From: Polynucleobacter sp. UK-Gri1-W3
GTDB lineage: Bacteria; Pseudomonadota; Gammaproteobacteria; Burkholderiales; Burkholderiaceae
DNA length: 42,440 nt
Direction of reading: 5' to 3'
Assembly: GCF_018881595.1 (NCBI RefSeq)
Contig: NZ_JACVQA010000014.1
Span: 80,017-122,456 of the forward strand
Part shown: one piece after another, positions 9,771 through 18,914 of the stretch
How positions within the stretch are numbered: the stretch's first letter is position 1
Layout: each line of letters begins with the position of its first letter
Translations under genes and position numbers: made by a program
The notes under the pieces: model-generated
Told to the model about the DNA's origin: nothing
Seen by the model: only the letters and a program-made list of their open reading frames with translations
Database searches by the model: none

Positions 9771-9909
9771 TTCAGCAATTTACCTCCCCCTTCTTTTAGC
9801 AAATTCCAAAATTCTGTTTTTCCATATCTGCGTGATCTAAATCAGCGCAGCGATACCCTAAAACATATTCCCCCATTCAAATTTATATTTATCAACACCC
9901 GAGAACCAC
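9771..9909 (+). promoter_or_regulatory. C-rich, G-poor leader of rho (candidate rut/autoregulatory region)
   Basis: Over these 139 bases I count 41 C and 12 G, including CCCCC and CCCC runs, with little pairing potential. Such C-over-G composition is the hallmark of Rho-loading (rut) sites, and rho autoregulates through its leader in E. coli. Autoregulation here is inferred. Confidence 0.5.
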
Positions 9910-11172
9910 ATGCAATTAACTGAACTCAAAGTCCTCCACGTATCCGCTCTGCTCGAAATGGCAGCTAGCTTGGAGATTGAAAATACTCAACGGATGCGCA
10001 AACAAGAATTGATGTTTGCCATTCTGAAAAAACGTGCGAAGGCTGGTGAAACTGTTTTCGGCGATGGCACTTTGGAAGTATTGCCTGACGGCTTTGGTTT
10101 CTTGCGCTCTCCTGAAGCCTCTTACATGGCTTCCCCAGACGATATTTATATTTCCCCTGCGCAGATCCGTCGCTTTAACTTACACACTGGTGATAGCGTT
10201 GAAGGTGAAGTACGTACCCCTAAAGATGGTGAGCGTTACTTTGCATTAGTCAAAGTAGACAAGATCAACGGTTTGGCTCCAGAAGCTCTTAAGAACCGCA
10301 TCATGTTCGAAAACTTAACGCCGTTACACCCAAATCGTGTAATCAGCTTAGAGCGCGATATCAAGGCCGAAGAGAACCTTACCGGCCGCATCATCGATAT
10401 GATCTCCCCAATTGGTTACGGCCAACGTGGCTTGATCGTGGCTTCACCAAAATCCGGTAAGACCGTGATGATGCAGCACATTGCTCATGCAATTGCAGCC
10501 AATAATCCTGAAGCAATTTTGATCGTACTGCTCGTTGATGAGCGTCCAGAAGAAGTTACTGAGATGCAACGTTCTGTTCGCGGTGAAGTAGTTGCCTCTA
10601 CCTTTGATGAGCCAGCAGTGCGTCACGTTCAAGTTGCTGAGATGGTGATTGAAAAAGCTAAGCGCCTAGTGGAGATGGGTAAAGATGTGATTATCTTGCT
10701 TGACTCGATTACTCGTCTTGCTCGCGCATACAACACCGTTGTTCCTTCATCAGGCAAAGTACTCTCTGGTGGTGTGGATGCCAATGCATTGCAGCGTCCT
10801 AAACGTTTCTTCGGTGCCGCTCGTAATATCGAAGAAGGTGGTTCATTAACCATTATCGCTACTGCATTGATTGAAACTGGTAGCCGCATGGATGACCTCA
10901 TCTATGAAGAGTTCAAAGGTACTGGCAATATGGAAGTTCACCTTGAGCGTCGTTTGGCTGAACGCCGTGTTTACCCATCTATTAACCTTAATAAGTCTGG
11001 TACCCGCCGTGAGGAGCTCTTGGTTAAAGCTGAGAATCTCCAGAAGATCTGGGTATTGCGTAAATTGCTGGCAGATATGGACGATATCGAGGCGATGAAC
11101 TTCATCGTCGATAAGCTCAAATCCACCAAAAACAATGGTGAATTCTTCGACTTAATGCGTCGCGGAGGCTAA
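9910..11172 (+). CDS. rho: Transcription termination factor Rho
   Basis: Hexameric RNA-dependent ATPase, 420 residues, normal length. The N-terminal helical domain is followed by a cold-shock-like RNA-binding fold with [15 protein letters not shown]. The ATPase part has Walker A SPKSGKT, the catalytic [10 protein letters not shown] region, Walker [15 protein letters not shown], the Q-loop around [10 protein letters not shown] and the C-terminal R-loop near [13 protein letters not shown]. The upstream ribosome site is weak (GAGAA). It lies between trxA and rpmE2. The leader suggests attenuation by Rho itself. Confidence 0.98.
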   Translation: MQLTELKVLHVSALLEMAASLEIENTQRMRKQELMFAILKKRAKAGETVFGDGTLEVLPDGFGFLRSPEASYMASPDDIYISPAQIRRFNLHTGDSVEGEVRTPKDGERYFALVKVDKINGLAPEALKNRIMFENLTPLHPNRVISLERDIKAEENLTGRIIDMISPIGYGQRGLIVASPKSGKTVMMQHIAHAIAANNPEAILIVLLVDERPEEVTEMQRSVRGEVVASTFDEPAVRHVQVAEMVIEKAKRLVEMGKDVIILLDSITRLARAYNTVVPSSGKVLSGGVDANALQRPKRFFGAARNIEEGGSLTIIATALIETGSRMDDLIYEEFKGTGNMEVHLERRLAERRVYPSINLNKSGTRREELLVKAENLQKIWVLRKLLADMDDIEAMNFIVDKLKSTKNNGEFFDLMRRGG

Positions 11173-11218
11173 TTTAGGAGCCCCCAGAGGGCATCTAAAT
11201 CCAGAATTACTGCAAATG

Positions 11219-11238
11219 GGGGCTTTTTAGCCCCTTTT
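11219..11238 (+). terminator. rho downstream terminator
   Basis: Stem GGGGCT/AGCCCC (11219-11224 with 11229-11234) with a T4 loop and trailing TTTT. An alternative longer pairing of AGCCCCC at 11179-11185 with GGGGGCT at 11218-11224 also exists, so two structures could compete. Confidence 0.75.
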
Positions 11239-11372
11239 GCACACCTTAAGAGCGCTTTGTTGTTGATTTCATGGCATAATTTCGCTTTTGCTACTTCTGT
11301 GGCTGCTTTTACAACCTGGGAAAGTATTTCAGCCAATTTGGCTCAAACGGCTACCCGCTCATAGGACTCAAC

Positions 11373-11720
11373 ATGAAACCTGGCATTCACCCCGAATATC
11401 GTGAAATCGTCTTTGTAGACGTTTCCAATAACTTCAGCTTCAAGACTCGCTCCACTATGTCTACTAAAGAGACAATCAAGTGGGAAGATGGCAATGAATA
11501 CCCATTGGCCAAGATTGAGACTTCATCTGAATCACACCCTTTCTACACTGGTACCCAGAAAATTATGGATACCGCTGGTCGTGTTGAGAAATTCCGTCAG
11601 AAATTCGGAACTAAAGCTGTTGCTAAAGCTTCCGGTGATGGCGCTGCTAAAACAGCTGAGAAAAAAGCTGCTGCTGCAGAAGCTAAAGCTGCTGAAAAGC
11701 CAGCTAAGAAGAAGGCTTAA
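11373..11720 (+). CDS. rpmE2: 50S ribosomal protein L31 type B with Ala/Lys tail
   Basis: Ribosomal protein bL31. It starts [18 protein letters not shown], the type B signature, and contains no cysteine, so it is the zinc-free form. Family members are about 85-90 residues; this one has 115 because of a C-terminal tail of about 30 residues built from Ala, Lys and Glu. The tail is probably disordered and could bind RNA; this is inference. Monocistronic between two terminators. Confidence 0.95.
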   Translation: MKPGIHPEYREIVFVDVSNNFSFKTRSTMSTKETIKWEDGNEYPLAKIETSSESHPFYTGTQKIMDTAGRVEKFRQKFGTKAVAKASGDGAAKTAEKKAAAAEAKAAEKPAKKKA

Positions 11721-11770
11721 TCCACTTCTATTCGCAGGGTATGTTAAATACCTGCTCTGCGAGATAATCA

Positions 11771-11794
11771 AGGCAGCGTTTGCTGCCTTTTTTA
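11771..11794 (+). terminator. rpmE2 terminator
   Basis: GGCAGC-GTTT-GCTGCC (11772-11787) followed by a run of T residues, 50 bases after the rpmE2 stop. Confidence 0.85.
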
Positions 11795-11809
11795 TTTTGA
11801 ACTTCACAC

Positions 11810-13528
11810 ATGGTCAAACTTACTGCCGCCGCCACTAAATCAATTCCGCGCATTGTTATTTTTGCGTTGACCCTGATTTATGGTTTTGCTGGCCTCTTCT
11901 TTCGGGACCCCTGGAAGAACGAAGATGCAATTGGCTTTGGTGGTATGTGGACCCTCTTTCGCGGCAACTCCATTGATTGGATTGTTCCGCACCTAGCTGG
12001 ACGCGACATCTCGCTTGGCACGCCTTTGCCATATTGGATGGGTGCCACATTGATTAAATGGTTTGGCCCATTCATTGGCGCTGCGAATGCTGCACGTTTA
12101 TATGCAGCTATTTGCTTCTTCGCTGCCGCACTGGCGATTTGGTACGCCACCTATTTATTAGGACGGCGTCGTGAAGTTCAGCCAATGGCATTAGCTGTTG
12201 GCGGTCAGCCCGACATGAAGAGCTACGGCATGACATTGGCTGATGGTGCGCTGCTCATTTTCTTGGCATGTGTAGGTCTCGCTCAGCGCGCACATGAAAC
12301 TACGCCCATGATGGCGCAATTGATGGGCATCAGTATTGTCCTGTACGGCACTGTTCGCGGTTTAGATAAACCTTGGCAAGGCGGCTTATGGACTGGCCTT
12401 GGTATTGCGATCGTAGCGTTATCAAGCAATCTCACGCTAAGCCTCATCATTGTCAGCTCCACCATCATTGCAGTAATTGCTAGCAATGCGAAGTTGCGTT
12501 TTCGTTGGACACTGACGAGCACTGTTTTAGGATTAATTGGTTTTGCAATTTGGCCGCTCATTTGGTATGCGTCCGATCTACCCGTGCAATGGCGACACAT
12601 TGCCGAAGAAGGCTGGCGCAATATGCCAGAAATGCGCGCCACTCCATCCATCGAATCGCTTGGTTTCTTGAGTGTGAACTTTTGGGCATACGCCTGGCCT
12701 GTCTGGCCTCTCGCCATAGTCTCCCTCGCACATTGGGGTCGAGTTAAGGAGGCAGGTGCATGGCGCGCTCCACATCTAGCCATCCCATTGAGTTTGTTTA
12801 TTGGTAGCTTAATTTATGTGCTGTTCCGCCTAGAAGCAAACGAACATGACTTAATGATTTTGATTCCAAGCCTTTCGATCATTGCTGCATTTAGTTTGCC
12901 AGTGCTTAAGCGTAGTGTTATTAGCTTTATTGATTGGTTTGCGATGTTCAGCTTTACGCTGATTGCTTTAGCTATTTGGATTATTTGGCTGGCTAAAGTA
13001 ACTGGGTATCCAGAATCCACCGCGGCCAATATTGCACGCCTACTCCCTGGATTTGAGAGTCAATTTAATGTGCTTGCTTTTATCGTAGCGCTTGCGATTA
13101 CGGGCATATGGTTATCAGTTGTGCGCTGGAGAACTTCACGCGCACCAAAAGAAATTTGGCGCTGCCTCATCATCTCAGCATCCGGCACTACATTGATGTG
13201 GGTACTTCTGATGACTTTATGGCTACCAACTATTAACTATGCCAAAACCTATCGTCAGGTTTCTGCGCGATTGGCTCAAGTAGTTCCAACTGGTGGTGGC
13301 TGTATAGACACGAGCAACTTAGGATCTGCGCAGCTAGCCTCTTTTGAATACTTCTCTAAGCTGAACTTACGTGATGACCCCAATTGCCCTTGGATGCTGA
13401 CCCACAGCCAATCTGAAGCAAAAGCATACGCTCAGCTGAATAATAAAAAGCTAACCCTGCTTTGGGAAGATCGTCGCGCAGCTGACCGTGACGAACGTCT
13501 GCGCCTCTACGAAGTTATCCCGGAATAA
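11810..13528 (+). CDS. ArnT/GT39-like membrane glycosyltransferase
   Basis: Polytopic inner-membrane protein of 572 residues with about ten hydrophobic segments. After the first helix comes FRDPWKNEDA (acidic Glu38/Asp39), the position of the catalytic acidic residue in the first periplasmic loop of polyprenyl-phosphate-sugar transferases such as ArnT/PMT. A soluble C-terminal domain begins after about residue 470. The likely role is transfer of a sugar from a lipid carrier to an envelope acceptor; donor and acceptor are unknown. The ATG at 11810 has no strong ribosome site. The MATE gene starts 3 bases after its stop, so they form an operon. Confidence 0.75.
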   Translation: MVKLTAAATKSIPRIVIFALTLIYGFAGLFFRDPWKNEDAIGFGGMWTLFRGNSIDWIVPHLAGRDISLGTPLPYWMGATLIKWFGPFIGAANAARLYAAICFFAAALAIWYATYLLGRRREVQPMALAVGGQPDMKSYGMTLADGALLIFLACVGLAQRAHETTPMMAQLMGISIVLYGTVRGLDKPWQGGLWTGLGIAIVALSSNLTLSLIIVSSTIIAVIASNAKLRFRWTLTSTVLGLIGFAIWPLIWYASDLPVQWRHIAEEGWRNMPEMRATPSIESLGFLSVNFWAYAWPVWPLAIVSLAHWGRVKEAGAWRAPHLAIPLSLFIGSLIYVLFRLEANEHDLMILIPSLSIIAAFSLPVLKRSVISFIDWFAMFSFTLIALAIWIIWLAKVTGYPESTAANIARLLPGFESQFNVLAFIVALAITGIWLSVVRWRTSRAPKEIWRCLIISASGTTLMWVLLMTLWLPTINYAKTYRQVSARLAQVVPTGGGCIDTSNLGSAQLASFEYFSKLNLRDDPNCPWMLTHSQSEAKAYAQLNNKKLTLLWEDRRAADRDERLRLYEVIPE

Positions 13529-13531
13529 ATC

Positions 13532-14923
13532 GTGTTGCGCTTTAAGCTATCGCGCCTTCGCGAGGATATCCCCTCCTTACTAAAATTAGCTGGACCTTTA
13601 TTAATTGGTCAGCTTGCTGTTATTGCATTTGGTGTACTCGATACCGCCATGACTGCGCGTTATTCCGCTGACGATCTCGCTGCACTTGCCATGGCTTCAG
13701 CTATCTTCATTAGTATTTACGTTGGCCTAACCGGAGTCATCTCGGCGCTCGCACCAATCGCAGGCCAACTCTTTGGCGCTAAACGCTTTGGAGAAATCGG
13801 TGAAGAAGTTAGGCAGGCGACTTGGCTTGCTTTAGGCCTTACTGTGTTGGGCTGCTTTATTTTGCTCAATGCTGATCACTTGCTAGCCATCTCACAAGTG
13901 AATGATGCTATCGAAGGCAAAGCAAGGCTATATCTCAATATCCTGGCGATAGGTTTGCCGGCCAGCATGGCTATGCGCGTATTGATGGCGCTGCATAACG
14001 CCGTGTCACGCCCTACTGTCATTACTGTGGTGCAAATCATTGGTCTTGCCCTAAAGCTACCGTTAAACCTGCTATTCATTTATGGTGGTTTAGGCATCGA
14101 GGGTATGGGTGGGCCAGGATGTGCCGTGGCTACCGTTATCATCAACTGGTCTTGGCTGCTCATGACCTTAGGTTTTGTAATATTCGACCGCTTCTACCGA
14201 CCATTTAAGATCTTTGCCCGCTTTAGCATGCCGGATTGGCATCGCATTTGGACATTGCTCAAGCTAGGTGCTCCGATTGGCTTTAGTTACTTGATTGAAG
14301 TGACCTCTTTCACTTTTATGTCTTTGTTTATTGCTCGCCTCGGAACTACAGCATTGGCTGGACATCAAATTGTGGCCAATATGGGGACCGTCATTTATAT
14401 GGTGCCCCTATCACTCTCGATTGCAACGATGACACTGGTATCCCAATCGATTGGCGCTAATAAACCTGAGCGTGCTGAAGAGATTGGTTGGTCATCCGTA
14501 TTGTTTACAACTACGCTTTGTATCAGTATCGGTATTGCCGTCTGGATATTTAGAATCCAATTGCTTGACTTATATGATCCGCCTGCAGAAGTGAAGGCAT
14601 TTTCCATTCCTCTCTTTTTGTTTATTGCGTTTTATCAAGTATTTGATGCACTACAAATTACTGCGGCATTTATTTTGCGAGCCTATCGTATTGCGTTTTT
14701 ACCTATGGTGATTTATGCCGGCTCACTCTGGGGCGTAGGTCTTGGTGGTGGCTACCTGATGGGCTTTAATGTTTTGGGCAATACGCCTGCATTCTTGCAA
14801 GGCGCCAATGGCTTCTGGGCTGGCAATAGCTTAAGTCTGGGCTTGGCTGCGTGCTTCTTACTCTACCTCTTTAGAAGAACGGCTGAGCGCTATGAGAAAA
14901 CGCATCCGCCGGTAGAGGTTTAA
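13532..14923 (+). CDS. MATE family multidrug/cation antiporter
   Basis: Inner-membrane exporter of 463 residues with about 12 hydrophobic helices in two similar halves. Typical MATE segments are GPLLIGQLAVIAFGVLDTAM near the start, APIAGQLFGAKR in the first half and a corresponding SQSIGANKPERAEEIG in the second half. The start is GTG at 13532 (or TTG at 13535), 3 bases after the upstream gene, suggesting translational coupling. The substrate cannot be read from sequence; NorM-like drug/Na+ or H+ exchange is the family default. Confidence 0.9.
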   Translation: MLRFKLSRLREDIPSLLKLAGPLLIGQLAVIAFGVLDTAMTARYSADDLAALAMASAIFISIYVGLTGVISALAPIAGQLFGAKRFGEIGEEVRQATWLALGLTVLGCFILLNADHLLAISQVNDAIEGKARLYLNILAIGLPASMAMRVLMALHNAVSRPTVITVVQIIGLALKLPLNLLFIYGGLGIEGMGGPGCAVATVIINWSWLLMTLGFVIFDRFYRPFKIFARFSMPDWHRIWTLLKLGAPIGFSYLIEVTSFTFMSLFIARLGTTALAGHQIVANMGTVIYMVPLSLSIATMTLVSQSIGANKPERAEEIGWSSVLFTTTLCISIGIAVWIFRIQLLDLYDPPAEVKAFSIPLFLFIAFYQVFDALQITAAFILRAYRIAFLPMVIYAGSLWGVGLGGGYLMGFNVLGNTPAFLQGANGFWAGNSLSLGLAACFLLYLFRRTAERYEKTHPPVEV

Positions 14924-14925
14924 TA

Positions 14926-14946
14926 AAAGCCAATTTATTGGGCTTT
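14926..14946. terminator. Weak convergent terminator hairpin
   Basis: AAAGCC/GGCTTT stem with a 9-base loop between the convergent MATE gene and the lipoprotein gene ending at 14945. Short stem, hence modest confidence. Confidence 0.4.
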
Positions 14947-15988
14947 ACTTGTAAACCTTTAAAGTAGATGCATCATCATCTAGACGTCTTTTAAGATTAC
15001 GCATCTGTCCAGCCGAACCGGGATTGTTGGTAATAAAGTTTTGATCACCCAAGTTCTTGCGCACATCTTCCGCTAAATCCAAAGAAGCCAACTTCATCAA
15101 CTTAGCCATGCTTGGCTGATGACCTGTATCTCTGCCATCAATTTGGACATCCTTACCTTCGCCTAATGCTACAAAGGAAGCTACTATTTGAGTGGTTTTG
15201 GTATCGACGATATTAAAGTCTACTGTTACCTCAAGTGTTACCTGTTGCGAAGTAGATTTAGTTCCGGGAATATCAGCAACATTATTTGTACTAGAGATTT
15301 CAGCTAAAACGCCGTACAGCACATAATCAGCATCACCAAAATCACCAGCTTTGATGCGCTTCACAATATCAAAGTATTCATCGCCTTGATTAGGGGCTGC
15401 GGGGGTAGATTTAGCCTGCACTACTTTATAGCCAGACTTAATCAGTAAGCCACGAATCGGGTTGGCTAGATAGCGCAATTCACCATACTCATTATTGCTT
15501 TGATAGCCTGACTTTTTCATGCTTTGGGTATTGACACTTGAAGAGCTATTGCTTGGCGTTGCTGCATCTACTACAGGCCTAGGAGGAGACGCTGTGCCAG
15601 GGCTGCTTGCCTTTGGATCGGATAAATCAGTGAACTTCACTGGAAACGCAGAAGAATTTGCACCACCAGTAATGGCTGAAGCATTCGCTTTATCAGCATC
15701 AATCTCAATTGTCTTAGGCGTAATCGTAGAAGAGACACTGTTATCAGTCGTTACCCTTGTCTCTTCAATGTAAGTTAAGTTCTTACCTTCTTTTTTGAAG
15801 TAGATATCCGTTACAGCGATTGATTTGGAGTCTGCCTTGAGCGCTTCTGCACTAATCACGGGGTTCTTTGGTGGATCTGCAGGCACTTGACCCACCATTA
15901 CAGATTCTGCTGGTGCTGGCGGCTTAGTGGCGCACCCACTCAGGAGGATTAGACTGACGCCGGTACAAGCTAATAAGATTTTTTTCAT
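14945..15988 (-). CDS. Lipoprotein with CsgG/LpoB-like C-terminal domain
   Basis: 347 residues. Signal peptide MKKILLACTGVSLILLSGC with lipobox LSGC, so it should be lipid-anchored. Residues about 35-185 are low in complexity, rich in Ser, Thr, Ala and Pro, and look like a flexible spacer. The C-terminal part (about 205-320) holds DFGDADYVLYGVLAEI, then VTLEVTVDFNIVDTKTTQIV and a helical LMKLASLDLAEDVRKNL, the pattern of CsgG/LpoB-fold proteins. It is the last of four lipoprotein genes, 35 bases after lpoB. It is perhaps a second PBP-activator-like protein; this is inferred from fold and context. Confidence 0.7.
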   Translation of the reverse strand: MKKILLACTGVSLILLSGCATKPPAPAESVMVGQVPADPPKNPVISAEALKADSKSIAVTDIYFKKEGKNLTYIEETRVTTDNSVSSTITPKTIEIDADKANASAITGGANSSAFPVKFTDLSDPKASSPGTASPPRPVVDAATPSNSSSSVNTQSMKKSGYQSNNEYGELRYLANPIRGLLIKSGYKVVQAKSTPAAPNQGDEYFDIVKRIKAGDFGDADYVLYGVLAEISSTNNVADIPGTKSTSQQVTLEVTVDFNIVDTKTTQIVASFVALGEGKDVQIDGRDTGHQPSMAKLMKLASLDLAEDVRKNLGDQNFITNNPGSAGQMRNLKRRLDDDASTLKVYK

Positions 15989-16023
15989 GTGTTGCTCAAT
16001 TCTTTATGGTAATCAGCGACGTA

Positions 16024-16608
16024 TTAACGTGTGGCAGTCTTGCGAATCTCTTTTTCATCAGCCCACTCGAGTAAACCAGATTCATTATTGATGAGGTTTA
16101 AGTTAAAGACGTAATACACATCTTTAACATCCTTAGTGTTCTTCACGATGGATGCAATCGACCCCTCGATACGATATTGCGCTCCTTGCATATTGCCAGT
16201 CTTGGCAATCGTACTGTTCTTATATAGTCCTGACTGGTTCTGTCGCTTAAGCTCATCAGTTTGATTTTGCATTTCAGTAATGCTGACCGCAAACCGCACT
16301 TGGCCACTCTTCATCAGTTGCGTACGAATCTTATCGGTAATGACGCGTGTATCGATATATTCAGAAGTCTTATTCTTGACATCGGCCAGCGTCACAATCG
16401 GCGCATCCTTACTTCCAGAAATCGCTTTTGATTGCAATAGTGATCTCGTCATTGACTCGGCAATCATCTGCAGGTCTGTAGATCCATAGTCGGCATTCAC
16501 AGTCTCAACAGCTTTAGCATCCCCATAACGAACTTGCGGGCCAGAGCAAGCCGCAAGGGCTGCTACTGACAATGCAATGGCAGATAAGCGAATTGTTTTA
16601 GTGTTCAT
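16024..16608 (-). CDS. lpoB: LpoB-like penicillin-binding protein activator
   Basis: Lipoprotein that in E. coli activates the peptidoglycan synthase PBP1b from the outer membrane. Numbered from the ATG at 16608, the signal peptide is MNTKTIRLSAIALSVAALAAC with lipobox LAAC. The family core follows: AVETVNADYGSTDLQMIAES, VTLADVKNKTSEYIDTRVIT, GAQYRIEGSIASIV and YYVFNLNLINNESGLLEWAD. The usual long disordered linker of enteric LpoB is nearly absent. I prefer 16608 over 16635 because AAGGA lies 6 bases upstream. The YcfL-like gene lies just before it, as in E. coli (ycfL-lpoB). Confidence 0.88.
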   Translation of the reverse strand: MNTKTIRLSAIALSVAALAACSGPQVRYGDAKAVETVNADYGSTDLQMIAESMTRSLLQSKAISGSKDAPIVTLADVKNKTSEYIDTRVITDKIRTQLMKSGQVRFAVSITEMQNQTDELKRQNQSGLYKNSTIAKTGNMQGAQYRIEGSIASIVKNTKDVKDVYYVFNLNLINNESGLLEWADEKEIRKTATR

Positions 16609-16671
16609 GATCATCCTTAGTATGCTCAAATTCATTTGAATATTAAATAGTAATTTAATCTTTATTGATAT

Positions 16672-17028
16672 TTACTTGTATTGATTTAACTCAAAGCGAA
16701 AGTCGGTAGCATCTGGTGTTGGAGCTATACCCATAATAACGGTCGACTGCCCTTTCCCTGCTATTACAGGCTTCCATGCCTCTTCATCTGTCACAGTCAT
16801 ACCGTTTTTACCAATCCACTTGAATCGATAAGAAACGAGATTTGATTTACTGTCATTTTGAATGGTCACTTGCGCAGTCAGCACACCATTGCGTACTAGG
16901 CTTCGCATATCTGTAATTTGAATGCTATCCGTATCACCCATACGCACTGTCATATCTTTCATAGACGGGGTTGAGCTGCACGCCGCTAGAGCAAGTGCGG
17001 TCATTAAGATTGCAAAGTATTTTTTCAT
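16672..17028 (-). CDS. ycfL: YcfL-family lipoprotein
   Basis: 118 residues. Signal peptide MKKYFAILMTALALAAC with lipobox LAAC. A small beta-rich domain follows (VLTAQVTIQNDSKSNLVSYR, KWIGKNGMTVTDEEAW), matching the YcfL/DUF1425 pattern. Function unknown, but the gene is a constant neighbour of lpoB in gammaproteobacteria, and that order is kept here. It starts 11 bases after the COG3014 gene stops, so it is cotranscribed. Confidence 0.8.
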   Translation of the reverse strand: MKKYFAILMTALALAACSSTPSMKDMTVRMGDTDSIQITDMRSLVRNGVLTAQVTIQNDSKSNLVSYRFKWIGKNGMTVTDEEAWKPVIAGKGQSTVIMGIAPTPDATDFRFELNQYK

Positions 17029-17039
17029 CTGGATATTTC

Positions 17040-18857
17040 CTAATTAAAAAGCTGCTGAAAACTATTTAGCAGATTGGGTGGCTCGTAAGGCTTAGCCTCT
17101 TCTATATTACTGCTAGCAGGACTATTCCTGGGGGCGGGATTGGGGTTGGAAACCGGGCTTGAAACTACAGCCGGGGCAGTCTGTGTAACTGCTGGTACCA
17201 CTGGAGCAGGCTCGACAGGTTGAGGGTCCTGAGATCCGCCCCACAACTTCTTGAAGCCGGCAAAAGCACCTTCGGAGGCCTTAGGCTCTGGGGTGACTGC
17301 TGCGGGAGTCGGCAGTACTGGCGCCTTAGGCGGAAGTGCTGCCGGATCATTCGAAGTCAGAACTGTTGCTCGATTTCTGAACATCCGGATATAAACCACG
17401 TTATAGCCCCCTACTAAATTGACTGTCTGCGAAGCTGTCACTCCAGAAGGCAAAGTGTATTTAAGTACAGTAGGTCCTATTGGCAAACCCATTCTGGTCA
17501 TATAGGTCTGGGCAGGCAAAGTTGACCAGTGGCGAACATCAGTCACATTAATTGCTTGCAATGTGTAACCCGTAATCATTCCAGCAATAGCGCCAATCAG
17601 CGCTGCACCGCCATTGTTTTGATTGTTCTGATTCTTTCGATTGGCTGCTTGTTGGGCTGCACGATCTGCGGCGTATTGAGCGGCTAAGGAAACCAACGCC
17701 CTGGATGAAGCTCTTAAAACATAGGCTGGCATTTCATCACGCAAGTTCTTGCGAGCCATAGCATCGATATTTGCTACCAACTCTGGATTGGCAATCCGAT
17801 CTCCTAACTGAACCATAGTTGGTCTAAAACGCTCTGTAGACTTTTCGATAACTGGAAAAGTTAAAGTGACCAACCTTGAAGTGCCACCAACAGGAAAAGA
17901 TTGGCTGATTTGATAGGGAACAATTTTAGGCATATACCCCGTATCAATAATGATCAAGGTGTCAGCAAAAGATTTACTGCTCTGATTTGCGATATTGGAA
18001 TCGAGCTTAGCAATACTGGTTTTAAAGAAATTTACCTGTGGTCTTAACTCAATTGCCAGCCGATATCCTGGCGCAGCCAAGCTGGCCTCTCCTTGTGACT
18101 CATGAATAAAGCCCGATAGGTAATACGCTCCCGGGTTCTGATAAGAATTCTTGAGACTACGTGTTTCTTCATCATCCAACAAATTAATTGGATAGCCGCT
18201 GATATTTTGAATCCGACTCGTAGCACCTTGAGTGTTGGGATTGGTTTGTTGCTCTCGTTCTGCATTAGATACTGCAGCAACTTGGCTTTGAATAAGCTCT
18301 TCAATTATCTTCTCACGCTGAGCCATTTTTTTGGCCTCAACCATGGCATCATTCCACCGACCTTGTGAGAGGTGATTTAATGCCAAAGTTTGACTTAATA
18401 GAGTCACCTCGTAAGGCTTGGGATCGTACTCGCTACTAAAGCCTTCAGATAAAACATAGGAGCTTGTTCCTGAAAAAGAACGTCTCAGCTTGTCGCTAGT
18501 AGTCAGCTCCCAGCGACTCACTAGCTGATCTGCGGCCAGTAGGTTTTGAGTGCTACTTGGAATCTGCGTGGGCCCTTGCAGCCTTTGAACTTCACCCAGC
18601 TCCATGTAATACAAAGTGTTTTTATCTTTAAAAGCGCCCTGTATCGCGGCCGCTGTATTTTGCAGGTCGCCGTTCTTAAACTGCTCTTTAGACTCATTCA
18701 TTTTGATTTGCTGGGTTTGCGTAGCGCAACCCATCAGCAAACAAACAGCCAAAGTCGCCGCGAATTTAGAAAAGTCTAATGCTGAAAATTTAGGCAAATT
18801 TAGGGACCTGGAAATGGGGTAAAGAGTAGAAAGTGATCTCAAGCAAATAGTTCTCAT
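17040..18857 (-). CDS. COG3014-like lipoprotein, first gene of lpoB cluster
   Basis: 605 residues, resembling COG3014 family proteins that sit beside ycfL-lpoB in other proteobacteria. A hydrophobic stretch ending LAVCLLMGCAT gives the lipobox (Cys near 44). The middle has helical repeat-like segments (LALNHLSQGRWNDAMVEAKK; PGAYYLSGFIHESQGEASLA) resembling TPR units. An Asn/Gln tract (NRKNQNNQNNGG) and a glycine-rich hydrophobic helix (ALIGAIAGMITGYTL) follow, then a Pro-rich tail. The annotated ATG at 18857 leaves a long n-region; a TTG at 18797 would give a more normal signal peptide. Molecular role unknown; cell-wall synthesis is inferred from neighbours. Confidence 0.75.
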   Translation of the reverse strand: MRTICLRSLSTLYPISRSLNLPKFSALDFSKFAATLAVCLLMGCATQTQQIKMNESKEQFKNGDLQNTAAAIQGAFKDKNTLYYMELGEVQRLQGPTQIPSSTQNLLAADQLVSRWELTTSDKLRRSFSGTSSYVLSEGFSSEYDPKPYEVTLLSQTLALNHLSQGRWNDAMVEAKKMAQREKIIEELIQSQVAAVSNAEREQQTNPNTQGATSRIQNISGYPINLLDDEETRSLKNSYQNPGAYYLSGFIHESQGEASLAAPGYRLAIELRPQVNFFKTSIAKLDSNIANQSSKSFADTLIIIDTGYMPKIVPYQISQSFPVGGTSRLVTLTFPVIEKSTERFRPTMVQLGDRIANPELVANIDAMARKNLRDEMPAYVLRASSRALVSLAAQYAADRAAQQAANRKNQNNQNNGGAALIGAIAGMITGYTLQAINVTDVRHWSTLPAQTYMTRMGLPIGPTVLKYTLPSGVTASQTVNLVGGYNVVYIRMFRNRATVLTSNDPAALPPKAPVLPTPAAVTPEPKASEGAFAGFKKLWGGSQDPQPVEPAPVVPAVTQTAPAVVSSPVSNPNPAPRNSPASSNIEEAKPYEPPNLLNSFQQLFN

Positions 18858-18914
18858 ACCTTTAACACTTGAAAAGAGGCTGGAGCTGACAAAAAACCGT
18901 TGTTACCCTAATTG

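Noticed and set aside
12283..12783. 166-codon open frame on the minus strand inside the glycosyltransferase gene
   Set aside because: Antisense shadow: composition is Arg/Pro/Cys-rich without family motifs, and the plus-strand gene has clear membrane segments.
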